A stretch of DNA of 64,000 nucleotides from Caenimonas aquaedulcis. Lineage in GTDB: Bacteria > Pseudomonadota > Gammaproteobacteria > Burkholderiales > Burkholderiaceae_C. The DNA is taken from NCBI RefSeq assembly GCF_015831345.1, contig NZ_JADWYS010000001.1:1622118-1686117 (forward strand), read 5' to 3'. Positions within the stretch are counted from its first letter, which is position 1. Each line of letters begins with the position of its first letter. The notes beneath the pieces were generated by a model. The model did not search any database and was not told where the DNA came from. It saw only the letters and a program-made list of their open reading frames with translations. This document shows positions 24,719 to 34,265 of the stretch, piece by piece. The position numbers and the translations under genes were made by a program.

Positions 24719-25060
24719 ATGAACAGCGTTTACGACACGATCTACGAATGGGCCAGGAAGACGACGACGTCGTTCTCGGAGCTGCGCCTGCTCCCGCGCG
24801 AAATGCAGGAAACGGACGACGACGTGGGAGACAGCCTGATCTATCGCCTCAAGCGCTGGCCGGACCTGCCGAGCCAGGCGCGGACCGCGGGCGTGCTGCG
24901 CACCCTGTCGGTCATGAGCAGCCGCCCGGTCAACCGGCAGTGGATCCTCTCGACGTCCAAGCTTGGCGCGGCGCAGGTCGACCGGCTGCTTAAACGGCTC
25001 ACCGAAGAAGGTGCCGTCGAAGTGATCGACGGCTCGAAATTTCCCCCGGAAGACTTCTGA
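24719..25060 (+). CDS. Hypothetical protein with a winged-helix-like C-terminus
   Basis: This 113-residue soluble protein starts MNSVYDTIYEWARKTTTSF. The C-terminal half (MSSRPVNRQWILSTSKLGAAQVDRLLKRLTEEGAVEVID) has the spacing of a winged helix-turn-helix: helix, turn, recognition helix, then a short beta wing. I use the ATG at 24719. An in-frame ATG at 24695 would add eight residues and neither has a strong ribosome-binding site. It converges on the CorC-like gene with a 3-base gap. A DNA-binding role is inference only. Confidence 0.68.
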   Translation: MNSVYDTIYEWARKTTTSFSELRLLPREMQETDDDVGDSLIYRLKRWPDLPSQARTAGVLRTLSVMSSRPVNRQWILSTSKLGAAQVDRLLKRLTEEGAVEVIDGSKFPPEDF

Positions 25061-25063
25061 GGG

Positions 25064-26389
25064 CTACGCGGTGTCCGCGGGCAGGCTCTCCGGCGCTCGC
25101 TCGCTGTGCGGGGGCAAGGCGGTGGCCAGCACCTTGTCGATACGCTTGCCGTCGAGGTCCACGACTTCGAAGCGCCAGTCGCCGCAATCGATCCGTTCGC
25201 CCGTCGCCGGCAGGTGTCCCGACACCGACATGAGCAGGCCCGCGACGGTGTTGTAGCGGCCCTTGTCCTCCTCCGGCAGCTCGCGGATCGACAGGCGCGA
25301 CTTGAGCTCCGCCACCGGCATCAAGCCATCCAGCAGCCACGAGCCGTCGTCGCGCGGCGTGGCCCACGCATCGGTCGCGGCGCCCGGCTTCAGCTCGCCC
25401 GTGATCGCTTCCAGCAAGTCGTGCGGCGTCATCAGGCCCTGCACGACGCCGTATTCGTCCACCACGAACACCATGCGGCCCGAGCGGGCGCGGAACTGCT
25501 CGAGCAATTCCATCCCCGACAGCGTTTCCGGCACGAACAGCGCGGGGATGGCATGCTGGTCGATGGTGCCCTCCGGCGCCGGGCCGAGCGTGAGCAGCCG
25601 CGCCACGCTCAGCACGCCCATCACGTCGTCGAGCGAGCCGCGGCACACGGGGTACCACGAATGCGGATCGCGCCCGCCGATCTGGCGCAGCGCCTGCGCG
25701 ACCTGCAGGCTCGCGTCCAGCCATTCGATGTCCGAGCGCGGCACCATCATGGAGGTGAGCGGGCGGTCGTCGAGGTGGAAGAGGTTCTGCACCATCTGCC
25801 GCTCGTGCTGCTCGATCACCCCCGCGTCCACGCCCTCTTCGAGGCTGTGCGCGATCTCCTCTTCCGTCATGCCGCGCTCGCGCGTGCTGTCGATGCGCAG
25901 CAGCTTGAGGATGCCCTGGGTCGTCGCGGACAGCAGTCGCACGAAGGGACCGGCGGCGCGCGCGAGCCAGGCCATGGGCCGCGACATGTAGCGCGACACC
26001 GGTTCCGGGTAGAGCTGGCCGATCCGCTTGGGCACGAGCTCGCCGAAGATGATCGTGACGAAGGTGATGATGGTGACGACGATGGCCGTCGCGGCGATGG
26101 CGGAGACCTTGGGCGCGACGCCGAGGCCCTGCAGCCACAGCGCGACGCCCGCGCTGAACGCGGCTTCGCCGACGATGCCGTTGAGGATGCCGGTCGCCGT
26201 GATGCCCACCTGGACGGTGGAGAGGAACTGCGTGGGTTTTTCCAGCAGGCGCAGCGCGGTCGACGCGCCGTGGTCGCCGGATTCGGACATCGCGATCAGC
26301 AGCGCCTTGCGGCTGGAAGCCAGTGCCATCTCGGACATGGCGAACAGGCCGTTGAGCAGCGTCAGCACGACGATCAGCAGGACGTCCAT
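25064..26389 (-). CDS. CNNM/CorC-family membrane protein (hemolysin-C/TlyC type)
   Basis: This 441-residue protein opens with a CNNM transmembrane domain (MDVLLIVVLTLLNGLFAMSEMALASSRK, FGELVPKRIGQ), about 1-200. Two CBS domains follow at about 215-330 (VPRSDIEWLD, FVVDEYGVVQGLMTPHDLLEAI), then a CorC_HlyC transporter-associated domain to about 425. The family takes part in Mg2+/Co2+ efflux or resistance; the hemolysin name is historical. The ATG at 26389 fits the family N-terminus, and upstream open frame is antisense to apaH. Only 24 bases separate its start from apaH. Confidence 0.92.
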   Translation of the reverse strand: MDVLLIVVLTLLNGLFAMSEMALASSRKALLIAMSESGDHGASTALRLLEKPTQFLSTVQVGITATGILNGIVGEAAFSAGVALWLQGLGVAPKVSAIAATAIVVTIITFVTIIFGELVPKRIGQLYPEPVSRYMSRPMAWLARAAGPFVRLLSATTQGILKLLRIDSTRERGMTEEEIAHSLEEGVDAGVIEQHERQMVQNLFHLDDRPLTSMMVPRSDIEWLDASLQVAQALRQIGGRDPHSWYPVCRGSLDDVMGVLSVARLLTLGPAPEGTIDQHAIPALFVPETLSGMELLEQFRARSGRMVFVVDEYGVVQGLMTPHDLLEAITGELKPGAATDAWATPRDDGSWLLDGLMPVAELKSRLSIRELPEEDKGRYNTVAGLLMSVSGHLPATGERIDCGDWRFEVVDLDGKRIDKVLATALPPHSERAPESLPADTA

Positions 26390-26413
26390 GAATCGGGGAG
26401 AGAATCGAACACC

Positions 26414-27244
26414 ATGGGACTTTACTTGATCGGCGACGTGCAGGGCTGCGACGCACCGCTCGCGCGCCTGCTGGGGAAGATCGGCTTTTCGCCCAGCCGG
26501 GACACCCTCTACCTGCTGGGCGACCTCGTCAATCGCGGCCCCGATTCCGCGGGCGTGCTGCGGCGGCTGATGGGCTACGGCGACAGCGCGCGCTGCCTGC
26601 TGGGCAACCACGACCTGAGCCTGCTCGCGGTCGCCCAGGGTTGCCGCGCGCCGCATCGCAACGACACCATGGATTCGGTGCTGCTCGCCCCGGACCGCGC
26701 CGCGATGCTCGAATGGCTGCGCGGCCAGCGCATGGCGATGCACGAACACGGCGTGCTGATGGTGCACGGCGGCGTGCTGCCGCAGTGGGACGTGGCGCAG
26801 ACCCTGTCGCTCGCGGGCGAAGTGGAAGCCGTGCTGCGCGGGCCCGCGCTGGGGGATTTCCTCGCGCAGATGTACGGCAACGAGCCCGCGAAGTGGGACG
26901 ATTCGCTGGCCGGCGCCGCGCGGCTGCGCATCATCGTCAACGCGCTCACGCGCCTGCGCTTCTGCACGCCGGAGGGTGCGATGGACCTGAAAGCTTCGGG
27001 CGGCCCGAAGGATGCGCCGGCGGGCTACCTGCCCTGGTTCGACGTCCCGGTCCGCAAGACCGCGGGCCACACGGTGGCCTTCGGGCACTGGTCGACGCTC
27101 GGCTACCTGCGCCGCGCGGACCTCGTCTCGCTGGATACGGGGTGCGTCTGGGGCGGGTGCCTCAGCGCGCTGCGGCTCGACGCCGCGGGCGCGCACGAGC
27201 ACATCCAGGTCGATTGCGAACAGGCGCAGGCGCCGGGCGAGTGA
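26414..27244 (+). CDS. apaH: Symmetrical bis(5'-nucleosyl)-tetraphosphatase ApaH
   Basis: This 276-residue protein is the ApaH length. It has the metallophosphoesterase motifs GDVQGC (7-12), GDLVNRGP and GNHD, then MVHGGV and GHWSTLG. It splits Ap4A into two ADP and can also remove NpnN caps from RNA. The ATG at 26414 gives the canonical MGLYLIGDVQGC start. It diverges from the CorC-like gene and converges on rhlE with no gap between the two stop codons. Confidence 0.96.
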   Translation: MGLYLIGDVQGCDAPLARLLGKIGFSPSRDTLYLLGDLVNRGPDSAGVLRRLMGYGDSARCLLGNHDLSLLAVAQGCRAPHRNDTMDSVLLAPDRAAMLEWLRGQRMAMHEHGVLMVHGGVLPQWDVAQTLSLAGEVEAVLRGPALGDFLAQMYGNEPAKWDDSLAGAARLRIIVNALTRLRFCTPEGAMDLKASGGPKDAPAGYLPWFDVPVRKTAGHTVAFGHWSTLGYLRRADLVSLDTGCVWGGCLSALRLDAAGAHEHIQVDCEQAQAPGE

Positions 27245-28741
27245 TCAGGACGACTGTTCGGCGGGCGCTTGCGCCGGGTCGGGAACGGCCGGCGCCGGCT
27301 CGGCCTTGAACAGCGCGGCGACCTTGCGCTTGGGCTTGATGTTCGCGGACACGCTCTTGACCGGCCGGGCGGTGGCTTCCCATGCGGGCGGCGCATCGGT
27401 CGACGGCGCCACATAAGGCTGGTCGAAGAATGGATCGCGGGGCGCCGCCGGGGCCCGGTACTCGCGCTGCGGGCGCTGCGGCGCGCGTTCCCGCTCGCGT
27501 TCGCGGGGCGCGGCGTCCAGAACGTCCCGCGGGTCACCGACTTCGCCCTGCTCGCGCCAGGCGCGACGGCCGTCGTTGATGCGGCCGCGGGGCGTGTCTT
27601 CGTCGAACTCGATCGCCTCGAGTTCGATCTTGCGCTTGAGCAGTTTCTCGAGGTCGCCGATCAGGCGCGCATCCGTGTTGGACACGAAGGTGACGGCAAG
27701 CCCGGAGGCGCCCGCGCGGCCGGTGCGGCCGATGCGGTGCACGTAGTCTTCCGCGTTGAACGGCACGTCGAAGTTGAATACCGCCGGCACGTCCTTGATG
27801 TCGAGCCCGCGCGCCGCCACGTCGGTCGCCACGAGCAGGTCCACTTCACCCGACTTGAACGCGGCCAGCGCCTTCAGGCGTTCGTCCTGGCTCTTGTCGC
27901 CGTGCAGCGCGGTGGTGTTGAGGCCCTCGCGCTCGAGCGAGCGCGCCAGGCGCGCGCAACCCAGCTTGCTGTTGACGAAGACGAAGGCCTGCTTCAACCC
28001 GCGCTGGCGGATGATCTGCTTGAGCGCGTGGCGCTTTTCCTCGTCCGGCACGCTGTAGAAATGCTGTTCGACGGTGGAAGCCGTCTCGTTGGGCCGCGCC
28101 ACCTCGATCGTGACCGGGTCGACCAGGTAGCTGTTCGCGAGCCGCTTGATCTCGGTGGAGAAGGTCGCGGAGAAGAGCAGGGTCGTGCGCTGCTTGGGCA
28201 GGAAGGAGAGGATGCGCTGCAGGTCCGGCAGGAAGCCGATGTCCAGCATGCGGTCCGCTTCGTCGAGCACCACGTACTCGACCTGGTTGAGCACCGCGTT
28301 CTTCGCTTCGATGTGGTCCAGGAGGCGGCCCGGCGTGGCGACGAGGATCTCCACGCCCTTCTTCAGCTCGGCCGTCTGCGGCTTCATGTCGATGCCGCCG
28401 AACACCACCGTGCTGCGCATGTTCGTGTATTTGGCGTACAGCTTGATCTGCTGCGCGACCTGGTCCGCGAGTTCGCGCGTGGGCAGCAGCACCAGGGCGC
28501 GCACCGGGTGCCGCGCGGGCGAGGTGGAGGCGTTCTCGTGCTTGAGCAGGCGCTGCAGCAGCGGCAGCGAAAACGCCGCCGTCTTGCCGGTGCCGGTCTG
28601 CGCGGCGCCCATGACATCCTTGCCGGTCAGCACGACCGGGATGGCCTGGGCCTGGATGGGGGTCATCTGCTCGTAGCCCATTTCGGCCACGGCGCGTGCC
28701 AGCGGAGCCGCCAGCTGGAGATTGGAGAAGGAAGTAGGCAT
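27245..28741 (-). CDS. rhlE: DEAD-box RNA helicase RhlE
   Basis: This 498-residue helicase has all core motifs: Q motif MTPIQAQAIP, motif I AQTGTGKT, PTRELA, TPGRLLD, motif II DEAD, motif III SAT, and motif VI HRIGRTGRAG. The start MPTSFSNLQLAAPLARAVAEMGY is typical of RhlE. After the core (about 380) comes a charged, proline-rich tail (RERERERAPQRPQREYRAP) ending in a basic patch KPKRKVAALF, probably for RNA binding. It unwinds RNA in ribosome assembly or mRNA decay. It is a single gene, abutting apaH tail to tail. Confidence 0.94.
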   Translation of the reverse strand: MPTSFSNLQLAAPLARAVAEMGYEQMTPIQAQAIPVVLTGKDVMGAAQTGTGKTAAFSLPLLQRLLKHENASTSPARHPVRALVLLPTRELADQVAQQIKLYAKYTNMRSTVVFGGIDMKPQTAELKKGVEILVATPGRLLDHIEAKNAVLNQVEYVVLDEADRMLDIGFLPDLQRILSFLPKQRTTLLFSATFSTEIKRLANSYLVDPVTIEVARPNETASTVEQHFYSVPDEEKRHALKQIIRQRGLKQAFVFVNSKLGCARLARSLEREGLNTTALHGDKSQDERLKALAAFKSGEVDLLVATDVAARGLDIKDVPAVFNFDVPFNAEDYVHRIGRTGRAGASGLAVTFVSNTDARLIGDLEKLLKRKIELEAIEFDEDTPRGRINDGRRAWREQGEVGDPRDVLDAAPRERERERAPQRPQREYRAPAAPRDPFFDQPYVAPSTDAPPAWEATARPVKSVSANIKPKRKVAALFKAEPAPAVPDPAQAPAEQSS

Positions 28742-28815
28742 TAACCTTCTATTGTCTCACTTCGCGCCAGCCGGGCGTGTGTCAGGACGTGAGCGCCCCG
28801 ATGAATGCCAATGGT

Positions 28816-29688
28816 CTACACGTTGCCGGCGGCAAAGGTGTCGCAGGCCTTCACGCTGCCCTGCTGGTAGCCCGTGTTGAACCACCGCTGCCGCTGCGCG
28901 CTCGTGCCGTGCGTGAAGCTCTCGGGCACCACCGCGCGGCCCGACGATTTCTGCAGCGCGTCGTCCCCGATCTTCGCGGCGGCGTTCATCGCCGATTCGA
29001 TGTCGCCCGGGTCCAGCCAGTTCTTGGACTGCTGGGAGTGGTGCGCCCAGATGCCGGCATAGCAATCGGCCTGCAGCTCTACCCGCACCGACAGCTGGTT
29101 GGCCTGCGCCTCGCTCAGGCGAGAGCGCATGCCGTCGACCTTTCTCGTGATGCCGAGCTCATCCTGCACGTGGTGCCCGACTTCATGCGCGATCACGTAG
29201 GCCTGCGCGAATTCGCCGGGCGCGCCCAGGCGGTTGCGCAGCGTGTCGTAGAAGCTGAGGTCGATGTACACCTTCTGGTCGGCGGGGCAGTAGAACGGGC
29301 CCATCGCGGCCTGGCCCGCGCCGCATCCTGTCTGCGTGGCGCCGCGAAACAGCACGAGCTTGGGCGCATGGTAGGTGGCACCGCCCGCCTGGAAAACCTG
29401 CGTCCAGACGTCTTCGGTATTGGCAAGTACGACGGACACGAATTTCGCGCCCCTGTCGTCGGCGGGCGGCGCATGCACCGGCCCCTGCTGGGTGGGCGCG
29501 GGGCCGCCGCCACCAGTGAGCAGCCCGAGGATGGTGAGCGGGTTCACGCCGAAGATCGCGCCGCCGATCAGGGCGATCACGATGGTGCCGATGCCGATGC
29601 TGCGGCCGCCGAAGCCGAAGCCGCCGCCCCCGCCACCGTCGCGTGCGTCTTCCACGTTGCTCGATTCCCGGTTGCCTTCCCAGCGCAT
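28816..29688 (-). CDS. Neutral zinc metallopeptidase (YpfJ family)
   Basis: This 290-residue protein opens [22 protein letters not shown] with a glycine-rich stretch. One membrane segment follows ([21 protein letters not shown]), then an outer domain with zinc motif HEVGHH and the third ligand in [11 protein letters not shown]. The [19 protein letters not shown] segment is diagnostic for the family (PF04228). The ATG at 29688 has AGGAG six bases ahead, and the longer GTG-started frame does not. The physiological substrate of these peptidases is unknown. It diverges from the PHP gene. Confidence 0.93.
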   Translation of the reverse strand: MRWEGNRESSNVEDARDGGGGGGFGFGGRSIGIGTIVIALIGGAIFGVNPLTILGLLTGGGGPAPTQQGPVHAPPADDRGAKFVSVVLANTEDVWTQVFQAGGATYHAPKLVLFRGATQTGCGAGQAAMGPFYCPADQKVYIDLSFYDTLRNRLGAPGEFAQAYVIAHEVGHHVQDELGITRKVDGMRSRLSEAQANQLSVRVELQADCYAGIWAHHSQQSKNWLDPGDIESAMNAAAKIGDDALQKSSGRAVVPESFTHGTSAQRQRWFNTGYQQGSVKACDTFAAGNV

Positions 29689-29798
29689 GTCGTTCTCCTG
29701 TGCCTTGATCCAAACCATGGTATCCCCATCGAGCCCGGCCGTGGGGCCACTGACACCTTCATGCACGTAGGAGAAGGCCCCCGTCCTAGAATCGGACG

Positions 29799-30650
29799 GT
29801 GTCCATCCTCAACGCCGACCTCCACTGCCACTCCGTGGTGTCCGACGGCACCCTGACACCTGAAGAGCTCGCGGCGCGCGCCGCCGCCAATGGCGTGGAA
29901 CTCTGGTCCCTCACCGACCACGACGAGATCGCGGGGCAGCAGCGCGCCGCGCAGGCCGCGCGCAGCCACGGCATGAAGTACCTCACCGGCACCGAGATTT
30001 CCGTGACCTTCGCGGACCAGACGGTGCATATCGTCGGGCTGGGCTTCGATGCCGGCGACGAGGAAATGATGAGCGGCCTCCTCGCGACGCGCGGCGGCCG
30101 CGAGCAGCGCGCCCGCGAGATGGCCGCGGGCCTTGCCGCCGTGGGCATCCAGGACGCCTACGAGGGCGCGCTCAAATACGTCGGCAACCCCGAGCTCATC
30201 TCGCGCACGCACTTCGCGCGCTTCCTCGTGGAAAGCGGGGTGTGCCGCGACACCGGCGAGGTCTTCCGCCGCTTCCTCGTGGAAGGCAAGCCCGGCTATG
30301 TGTCGCACCGCTGGGCATCGCTCGGCGCGGCGGTGCAATGGATCACGCGCGCGGGCGGCATGGCGGTGATCGCGCATCCGGCGCGCTACCGCTTCACCGC
30401 CAACGAGGAGTTCGCGCTCTTCACCGAATTCAAGGCGCACGGCGGCCGGGGCGTCGAAGTCGTCACGGGCAGCCACACCGCCGCCGAATACGTCACCTAT
30501 GCCGAAGCCGCGCGCGAATACGGCCTGGCCGCCTCCCGCGGCAGCGACTTCCACAGCCCCGGCGAAAGCCATACCGACCTGGGCCAGCTGCCCTACCTGC
30601 CCGGCGAACTGACGCCCGTGTGGGAAGTGCTGGCCGACCGCATCCAGTGA
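29799..30650 (+). CDS. PHP-domain phosphoesterase (RNase AM / 3',5'-nucleoside bisphosphate phosphatase type)
   Basis: This 283-residue protein carries the four PHP metal motifs: [11 protein letters not shown] at 7-17, [14 protein letters not shown] and GSDFHSPGE. The length and order match Escherichia coli YciV (RNase AM) and the Chromobacterium 3',5'-nucleoside bisphosphate phosphatase. It should hydrolyse pAp-type nucleotides or trim 5' ends of short RNA. Start is GTG 29799. Its stop overlaps the EamA gene start (GTGA), and it heads the block leading to trpS. Confidence 0.9.
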   Translation: MSILNADLHCHSVVSDGTLTPEELAARAAANGVELWSLTDHDEIAGQQRAAQAARSHGMKYLTGTEISVTFADQTVHIVGLGFDAGDEEMMSGLLATRGGREQRAREMAAGLAAVGIQDAYEGALKYVGNPELISRTHFARFLVESGVCRDTGEVFRRFLVEGKPGYVSHRWASLGAAVQWITRAGGMAVIAHPARYRFTANEEFALFTEFKAHGGRGVEVVTGSHTAAEYVTYAEAAREYGLAASRGSDFHSPGESHTDLGQLPYLPGELTPVWEVLADRIQ

Positions 30651-31558
30651 CCGCGGGCGCCGCCTCGCCGCGCGCGGGCGGCACGCTGGCCGGCATCGTG
30701 CTCGCGGTCGCCGCGTGCGCGTGCTTCGCGAGCCTGGACACCACCACCAAATTCATCAGCGCCTCGGTCCCGCTGCTCATGGCGCTGTGGTTCCGCTACG
30801 CCTTCCAGGCCGTCGCCACCACCGTTGTGGTCCTGCCGTTGCGCGGGATGTCGGCCCTGCGCACCATGCACCCGAAATTCCAGTGCCTGCGCGGGCTCCT
30901 GCTGCTGGCGAGCAGCCTCTTCGCCTTCGCGAGCCTCAAGCACATGCCGGTCGGCGAATTCACCGCGATCGTGATGATCACGCCGCTCGCCATCACCGTG
31001 CTCGCGGCCACGGTGCTCAAGGAGAAGGTCTCCGCGATGCGCTGGGCGCTGGTCGCCGGGGGCTTCGCCGGCACCCTCGTGATCATCCGCCCCGGCGGCG
31101 AGACCTTCCAGTGGGCGAGCCTGCTGCCGATCGGCCTCGTCGCGAGCAACGCGTGGTTCCAGGTGCTCACCAGCAAACTCGCGCGCACGGAAGACCCCTT
31201 CACCATGCACCTCTACACGGGCTGGGTCGGCACCCTGGCGGCCACGGTGGCGTTGCCCTTCGTCTGGACGACGCAGCTGGACGCCTGGCTCTGGGCCGCC
31301 CTGTGCTTCATGGGCGTCATGGCCACGGTCGGCCACTTCATGCTGATCCTCGCCTACCAGCGCGCGCCGGCGGCGACGCTCACGCCCTTTCTCTACGCGC
31401 AGATCGCCTTCGCGATGCTGGGCGGCTGGCTGGTGTTCTCGCACGTACCCGATGGCTGGTCCGTCCTCGGCATCGCGACGATCGCGGTCTGCGGTGCCGG
31501 CGGCGCCTGGCTCACCGTGCGCGAATCGCGCCGCGTGCCGGAACCCGTGGAGGCCTGA
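30647..31558 (+). CDS. EamA/DMT-family transporter
   Basis: This 303-residue protein has ten hydrophobic segments in two EamA repeats. The first runs from about 15 to 145 with LKHMPVGEFTAIVMITPLAITVLA, and the second from about 160 to 290 with RAPAATLTPFLYAQIAFAMLGGWLVF. It probably exports a small metabolite such as an amino acid or nucleoside. The start is the GTG at 30647, overlapping the PHP stop. Upstream open frame lies in the wrong frame of the PHP gene. Confidence 0.87.
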   Translation: MTAGAASPRAGGTLAGIVLAVAACACFASLDTTTKFISASVPLLMALWFRYAFQAVATTVVVLPLRGMSALRTMHPKFQCLRGLLLLASSLFAFASLKHMPVGEFTAIVMITPLAITVLAATVLKEKVSAMRWALVAGGFAGTLVIIRPGGETFQWASLLPIGLVASNAWFQVLTSKLARTEDPFTMHLYTGWVGTLAATVALPFVWTTQLDAWLWAALCFMGVMATVGHFMLILAYQRAPAATLTPFLYAQIAFAMLGGWLVFSHVPDGWSVLGIATIAVCGAGGAWLTVRESRRVPEPVEA

Positions 31559-31573
31559 CGGGAACCAAGGGCC

Positions 31574-32209
31574 ATGGCGCAGTATTTCGAAGTCCATCCC
31601 GACAACCCGCAGCCGCGCCTGCTCAAGCAGGCCGTGGCGCTGCTGGAGCGCGGCGGCATCCTCGCGGTGCCCACCGACTCCAGCTACGCGCTCGCCTGCC
31701 ACCTCGACGACAAGGCCGCCGCCGACCGCCTGCGCCAGATCCGCGGCGTGGACGACAAGCACCACCTCACGCTGCTATGCCGCGACCTGAGCGAGCTCGC
31801 GAACTACGCCCGCGTGGACAACCGCCAGTACCGCCTGCTGAAGTCCGCGACGCCCGGGGCCTACACCTTCATCCTGGAGGCGACGCGCGAAGTGCCGCGG
31901 CGCGTGAGCCATCCGCAGCGCAAGACCATCGGGCTGCGCGTGCCCGACCACCGCGCGCTGCAGGAGCTCCTGCTGCTGCACGGCGCGCCCTTGCTCGCGA
32001 CGACGCTGATCCCGCCGAACGAATCCGCCTCGCTCAACGACGCGCAGGACATCCGCGACCGCTTCGAGCACCAGCTCGCCGGTGTGATCGACGCGGGCGC
32101 CTGCCCCTCCGAGCCGACGAGCGTCATCGACATGACGCCGATGGGGACCGGCGGCGAGCCGGTCGTGGTGCGCGAAGGGCGCGGGGACGTGTCGGCGCTC
32201 GGGCTCTGA
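31574..32209 (+). CDS. YciO-type Sua5/YrdC family protein
   Basis: This 211-residue protein has one YrdC-like domain. The pattern GGILAVPTDSSYALAC, then DKHHLTLLCRDLSELANYA and KSATPGAYTFILEAT, is that of YciO and not of the essential TsaC. YrdC domains make threonylcarbamoyl-AMP for the t6A37 modification of tRNA. YciO itself has little or no such activity in Escherichia coli, so its exact role is open. It lies 15 bases after the EamA gene and 24 before the M50 protease gene. Confidence 0.9.
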   Translation: MAQYFEVHPDNPQPRLLKQAVALLERGGILAVPTDSSYALACHLDDKAAADRLRQIRGVDDKHHLTLLCRDLSELANYARVDNRQYRLLKSATPGAYTFILEATREVPRRVSHPQRKTIGLRVPDHRALQELLLLHGAPLLATTLIPPNESASLNDAQDIRDRFEHQLAGVIDAGACPSEPTSVIDMTPMGTGGEPVVVREGRGDVSALGL

Positions 32210-32233
32210 GCCCCGTCTGAGACAATTCCCCCG

Positions 32234-32908
32234 GTGAACGCAACCAACCTCATCCAAACCGTCCTCATCTATGCGCTGCCGGTGCTCTTCGCGATCACCA
32301 TCCACGAGGCCGCCCACGGCTACGTGGCGCGCCACTTCGGCGACAACACCGCCTACATGATGGGCCGGGTCACCCTGAACCCGGTGAAGCACATCGACCC
32401 GATCGGCACGATCCTCATGCCGCTCATGCTGTACTTCGCGACGCAAGGGGCGTTCCTCTTCGGCTACGCGAAGCCGGTGCCCGTGAACTTCGGCCACCTG
32501 CGCCACCCCAAGCGCGACATGATCTGGGTCGCCATCGCCGGCCCCGCGTCCAATTTCATCCAGGCCATCCTGTGGGCGATCGCGCTGACCGTCCTGATGG
32601 CGGCCGGCGTGACGGAAGTCTTCTTCATCAAGATGTGCCAGGCGGGCGTGCTCGTGAACCTGGTGATGTGGGCCTTCAACCTCTTCCCGCTTCCGCCGCT
32701 GGACGGCGGCCGCGTGCTCATGGGGCTGCTCCCGCGCCGCCAGGCCTACGCCTTCAGCAAGATCGAGCCCTACGGCTTCTTCATCGTGATGGCGCTCGTG
32801 ATCTTCCACATCGTCGGCGACTACTGGCTGCGGCCGCTCATGGCGGTCGGCTACCTCGTCATCGGCCTGCTGCTGTCCCCCCTCACTTCGCTCGTCGGCG
32901 CATCATGA
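32234..32908 (+). CDS. Site-2 protease family (M50) membrane protein
   Basis: This 224-residue protein has about six membrane segments. The zinc motif HEAAH lies in the first (FAITIHEAAHGYVARHFGD, near 20-38). The second catalytic motif is NLFPLPPLDGGRVL near 154-167, where the aspartate completes the metal site. AGPASNFIQA is another family signature. This short form lacks a PDZ domain and is not RseP. Start is GTG 32234. It overlaps trpS by four bases (ATGA), a frequent arrangement in Burkholderiales. Confidence 0.91.
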   Translation: MNATNLIQTVLIYALPVLFAITIHEAAHGYVARHFGDNTAYMMGRVTLNPVKHIDPIGTILMPLMLYFATQGAFLFGYAKPVPVNFGHLRHPKRDMIWVAIAGPASNFIQAILWAIALTVLMAAGVTEVFFIKMCQAGVLVNLVMWAFNLFPLPPLDGGRVLMGLLPRRQAYAFSKIEPYGFFIVMALVIFHIVGDYWLRPLMAVGYLVIGLLLSPLTSLVGAS

Positions 32909-34188
32909 CCGTCACCCGCTTCCTCACCGGCATCACCACCAGCGGCACGCCGCACATCGGCAACTACGTGGGCGCGCTGCGTCCCGCGCTGGAGGCGAGC
33001 CGCCGCCCCGGCATCGAGAACTTCTACTTCCTCGCGGACTACCACGCGCTCATCAAGTGCGACGAGCCCGCGCGCGTGCAGCGCTCGACGCTCGAGATCG
33101 CGGCGTGCTGGCTCGCCATCGGGCTGGACCCGGAGCACGTCTTCTTCTACCGCCAGTCGGACATCCCGGAAATCCCCGAACTCACCTGGCTGCTCACCTG
33201 CGTGACGGGCAAGGGCCTGCTCAATCGCGCGCATGCGTACAAGGCGCAGGTGGACAAGAACAATGCCGCTGGCGTGGATGCCGACGCGGATGTCACCGCC
33301 GGCCTCTTCATGTACCCGGTGCTCATGGCCGCGGACATCCTGCTCTTCAAGGCGCACAAGATTCCGGTGGGCCGCGACCAGGTACAGCACATCGAAATGG
33401 CGCGCGACATGGCCTCGAGCTTCAACCACCTGTATGGCGAGCACCTCGTGCTGCCCGAGGCGGCGATCGACGACACGGTGGCCCTGCTCCCCGGCACCGA
33501 CGGCCGCAAGATGAGCAAGAGCTACGACAACGTGATCCCGCTCTTCGCGCCGCGCGAGCAGATGCGCAAGCAGATCTTCGCCATCGTCACGGACTCGCGC
33601 GCGCCGGGCGAGCCCAAGGCGGTGGAAGGCTCTGCCCTCTTCCAGATCTACGAAGCCTTCGCCTCGAACGAGGAGACGGCGCAATTGCGCAAGGCCTACG
33701 CCGACGGCATCTCCTGGGCTGACGCGAAGCAGGTGCTCTTCGAGCGCATCGACCGCGAGATCGCGCCGATGCGCGAGCGCTACGACGCGCTGATCGCCGA
33801 CCCCCAGCAGATCGAACAGGTGCTCAGGCGCGGCGCCGACAAGGCGCGCACGCGCGCCACGCCGTTCATGGCCGAGCTGCGGGCCGCCGTCGGGCTGCGC
33901 AACCTCGCATCACAGGCGTCCGGCGCCAGGCAGAAAACGGCGAAGGCGGCCCTGCCCTCGTTCAAGCAATACCGCGAGGCCGACGGCCTGCACTACTTCA
34001 AGTTCATGGACGCCTCGGGCAAGCTGCTCGCGCAAAGCACCGGCTTCGCATCGCCGCAGGAAGCGGGCCGCGCCGTCGCGCAGTTGAAGCAGGGCCGGCG
34101 CGACGGGCTCGAGGCCGCGCTCGCCCTCGCGCCCGGCGCCACCGATGCGGAATTCACCGCCGCGCTGCAGGCACTGACAAACGCCTGA
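32905..34188 (+). CDS. trpS: Tryptophan-tRNA ligase with C-terminal extension
   Basis: This 427-residue class I synthetase charges tRNA-Trp. HIGN at 17-20 is the HIGH motif and KMSKS at 202-206 the second ATP motif; GRDQVQHIEMARD is the tryptophan pocket. The catalytic body ends near 330, about where the 334-residue Escherichia coli enzyme ends. A further 97 residues follow. Positions 351-396 (FKQYREADGLHYFKFMDASGK...FASPQEAGRAVAQLK) resemble a YegP/DUF1508 beta-strand repeat. The start is the ATG overlapping the M50 stop. Confidence 0.96.
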   Translation: MTVTRFLTGITTSGTPHIGNYVGALRPALEASRRPGIENFYFLADYHALIKCDEPARVQRSTLEIAACWLAIGLDPEHVFFYRQSDIPEIPELTWLLTCVTGKGLLNRAHAYKAQVDKNNAAGVDADADVTAGLFMYPVLMAADILLFKAHKIPVGRDQVQHIEMARDMASSFNHLYGEHLVLPEAAIDDTVALLPGTDGRKMSKSYDNVIPLFAPREQMRKQIFAIVTDSRAPGEPKAVEGSALFQIYEAFASNEETAQLRKAYADGISWADAKQVLFERIDREIAPMRERYDALIADPQQIEQVLRRGADKARTRATPFMAELRAAVGLRNLASQASGARQKTAKAALPSFKQYREADGLHYFKFMDASGKLLAQSTGFASPQEAGRAVAQLKQGRRDGLEAALALAPGATDAEFTAALQALTNA

Positions 34189-34265
34189 CGCGCCCGCCAA
34201 TTGGGTGGCATGCTAATGTCTCCCCCCTAGCCTCAGCCGTACTTTCGGCGTTATGCTTACTTCTT

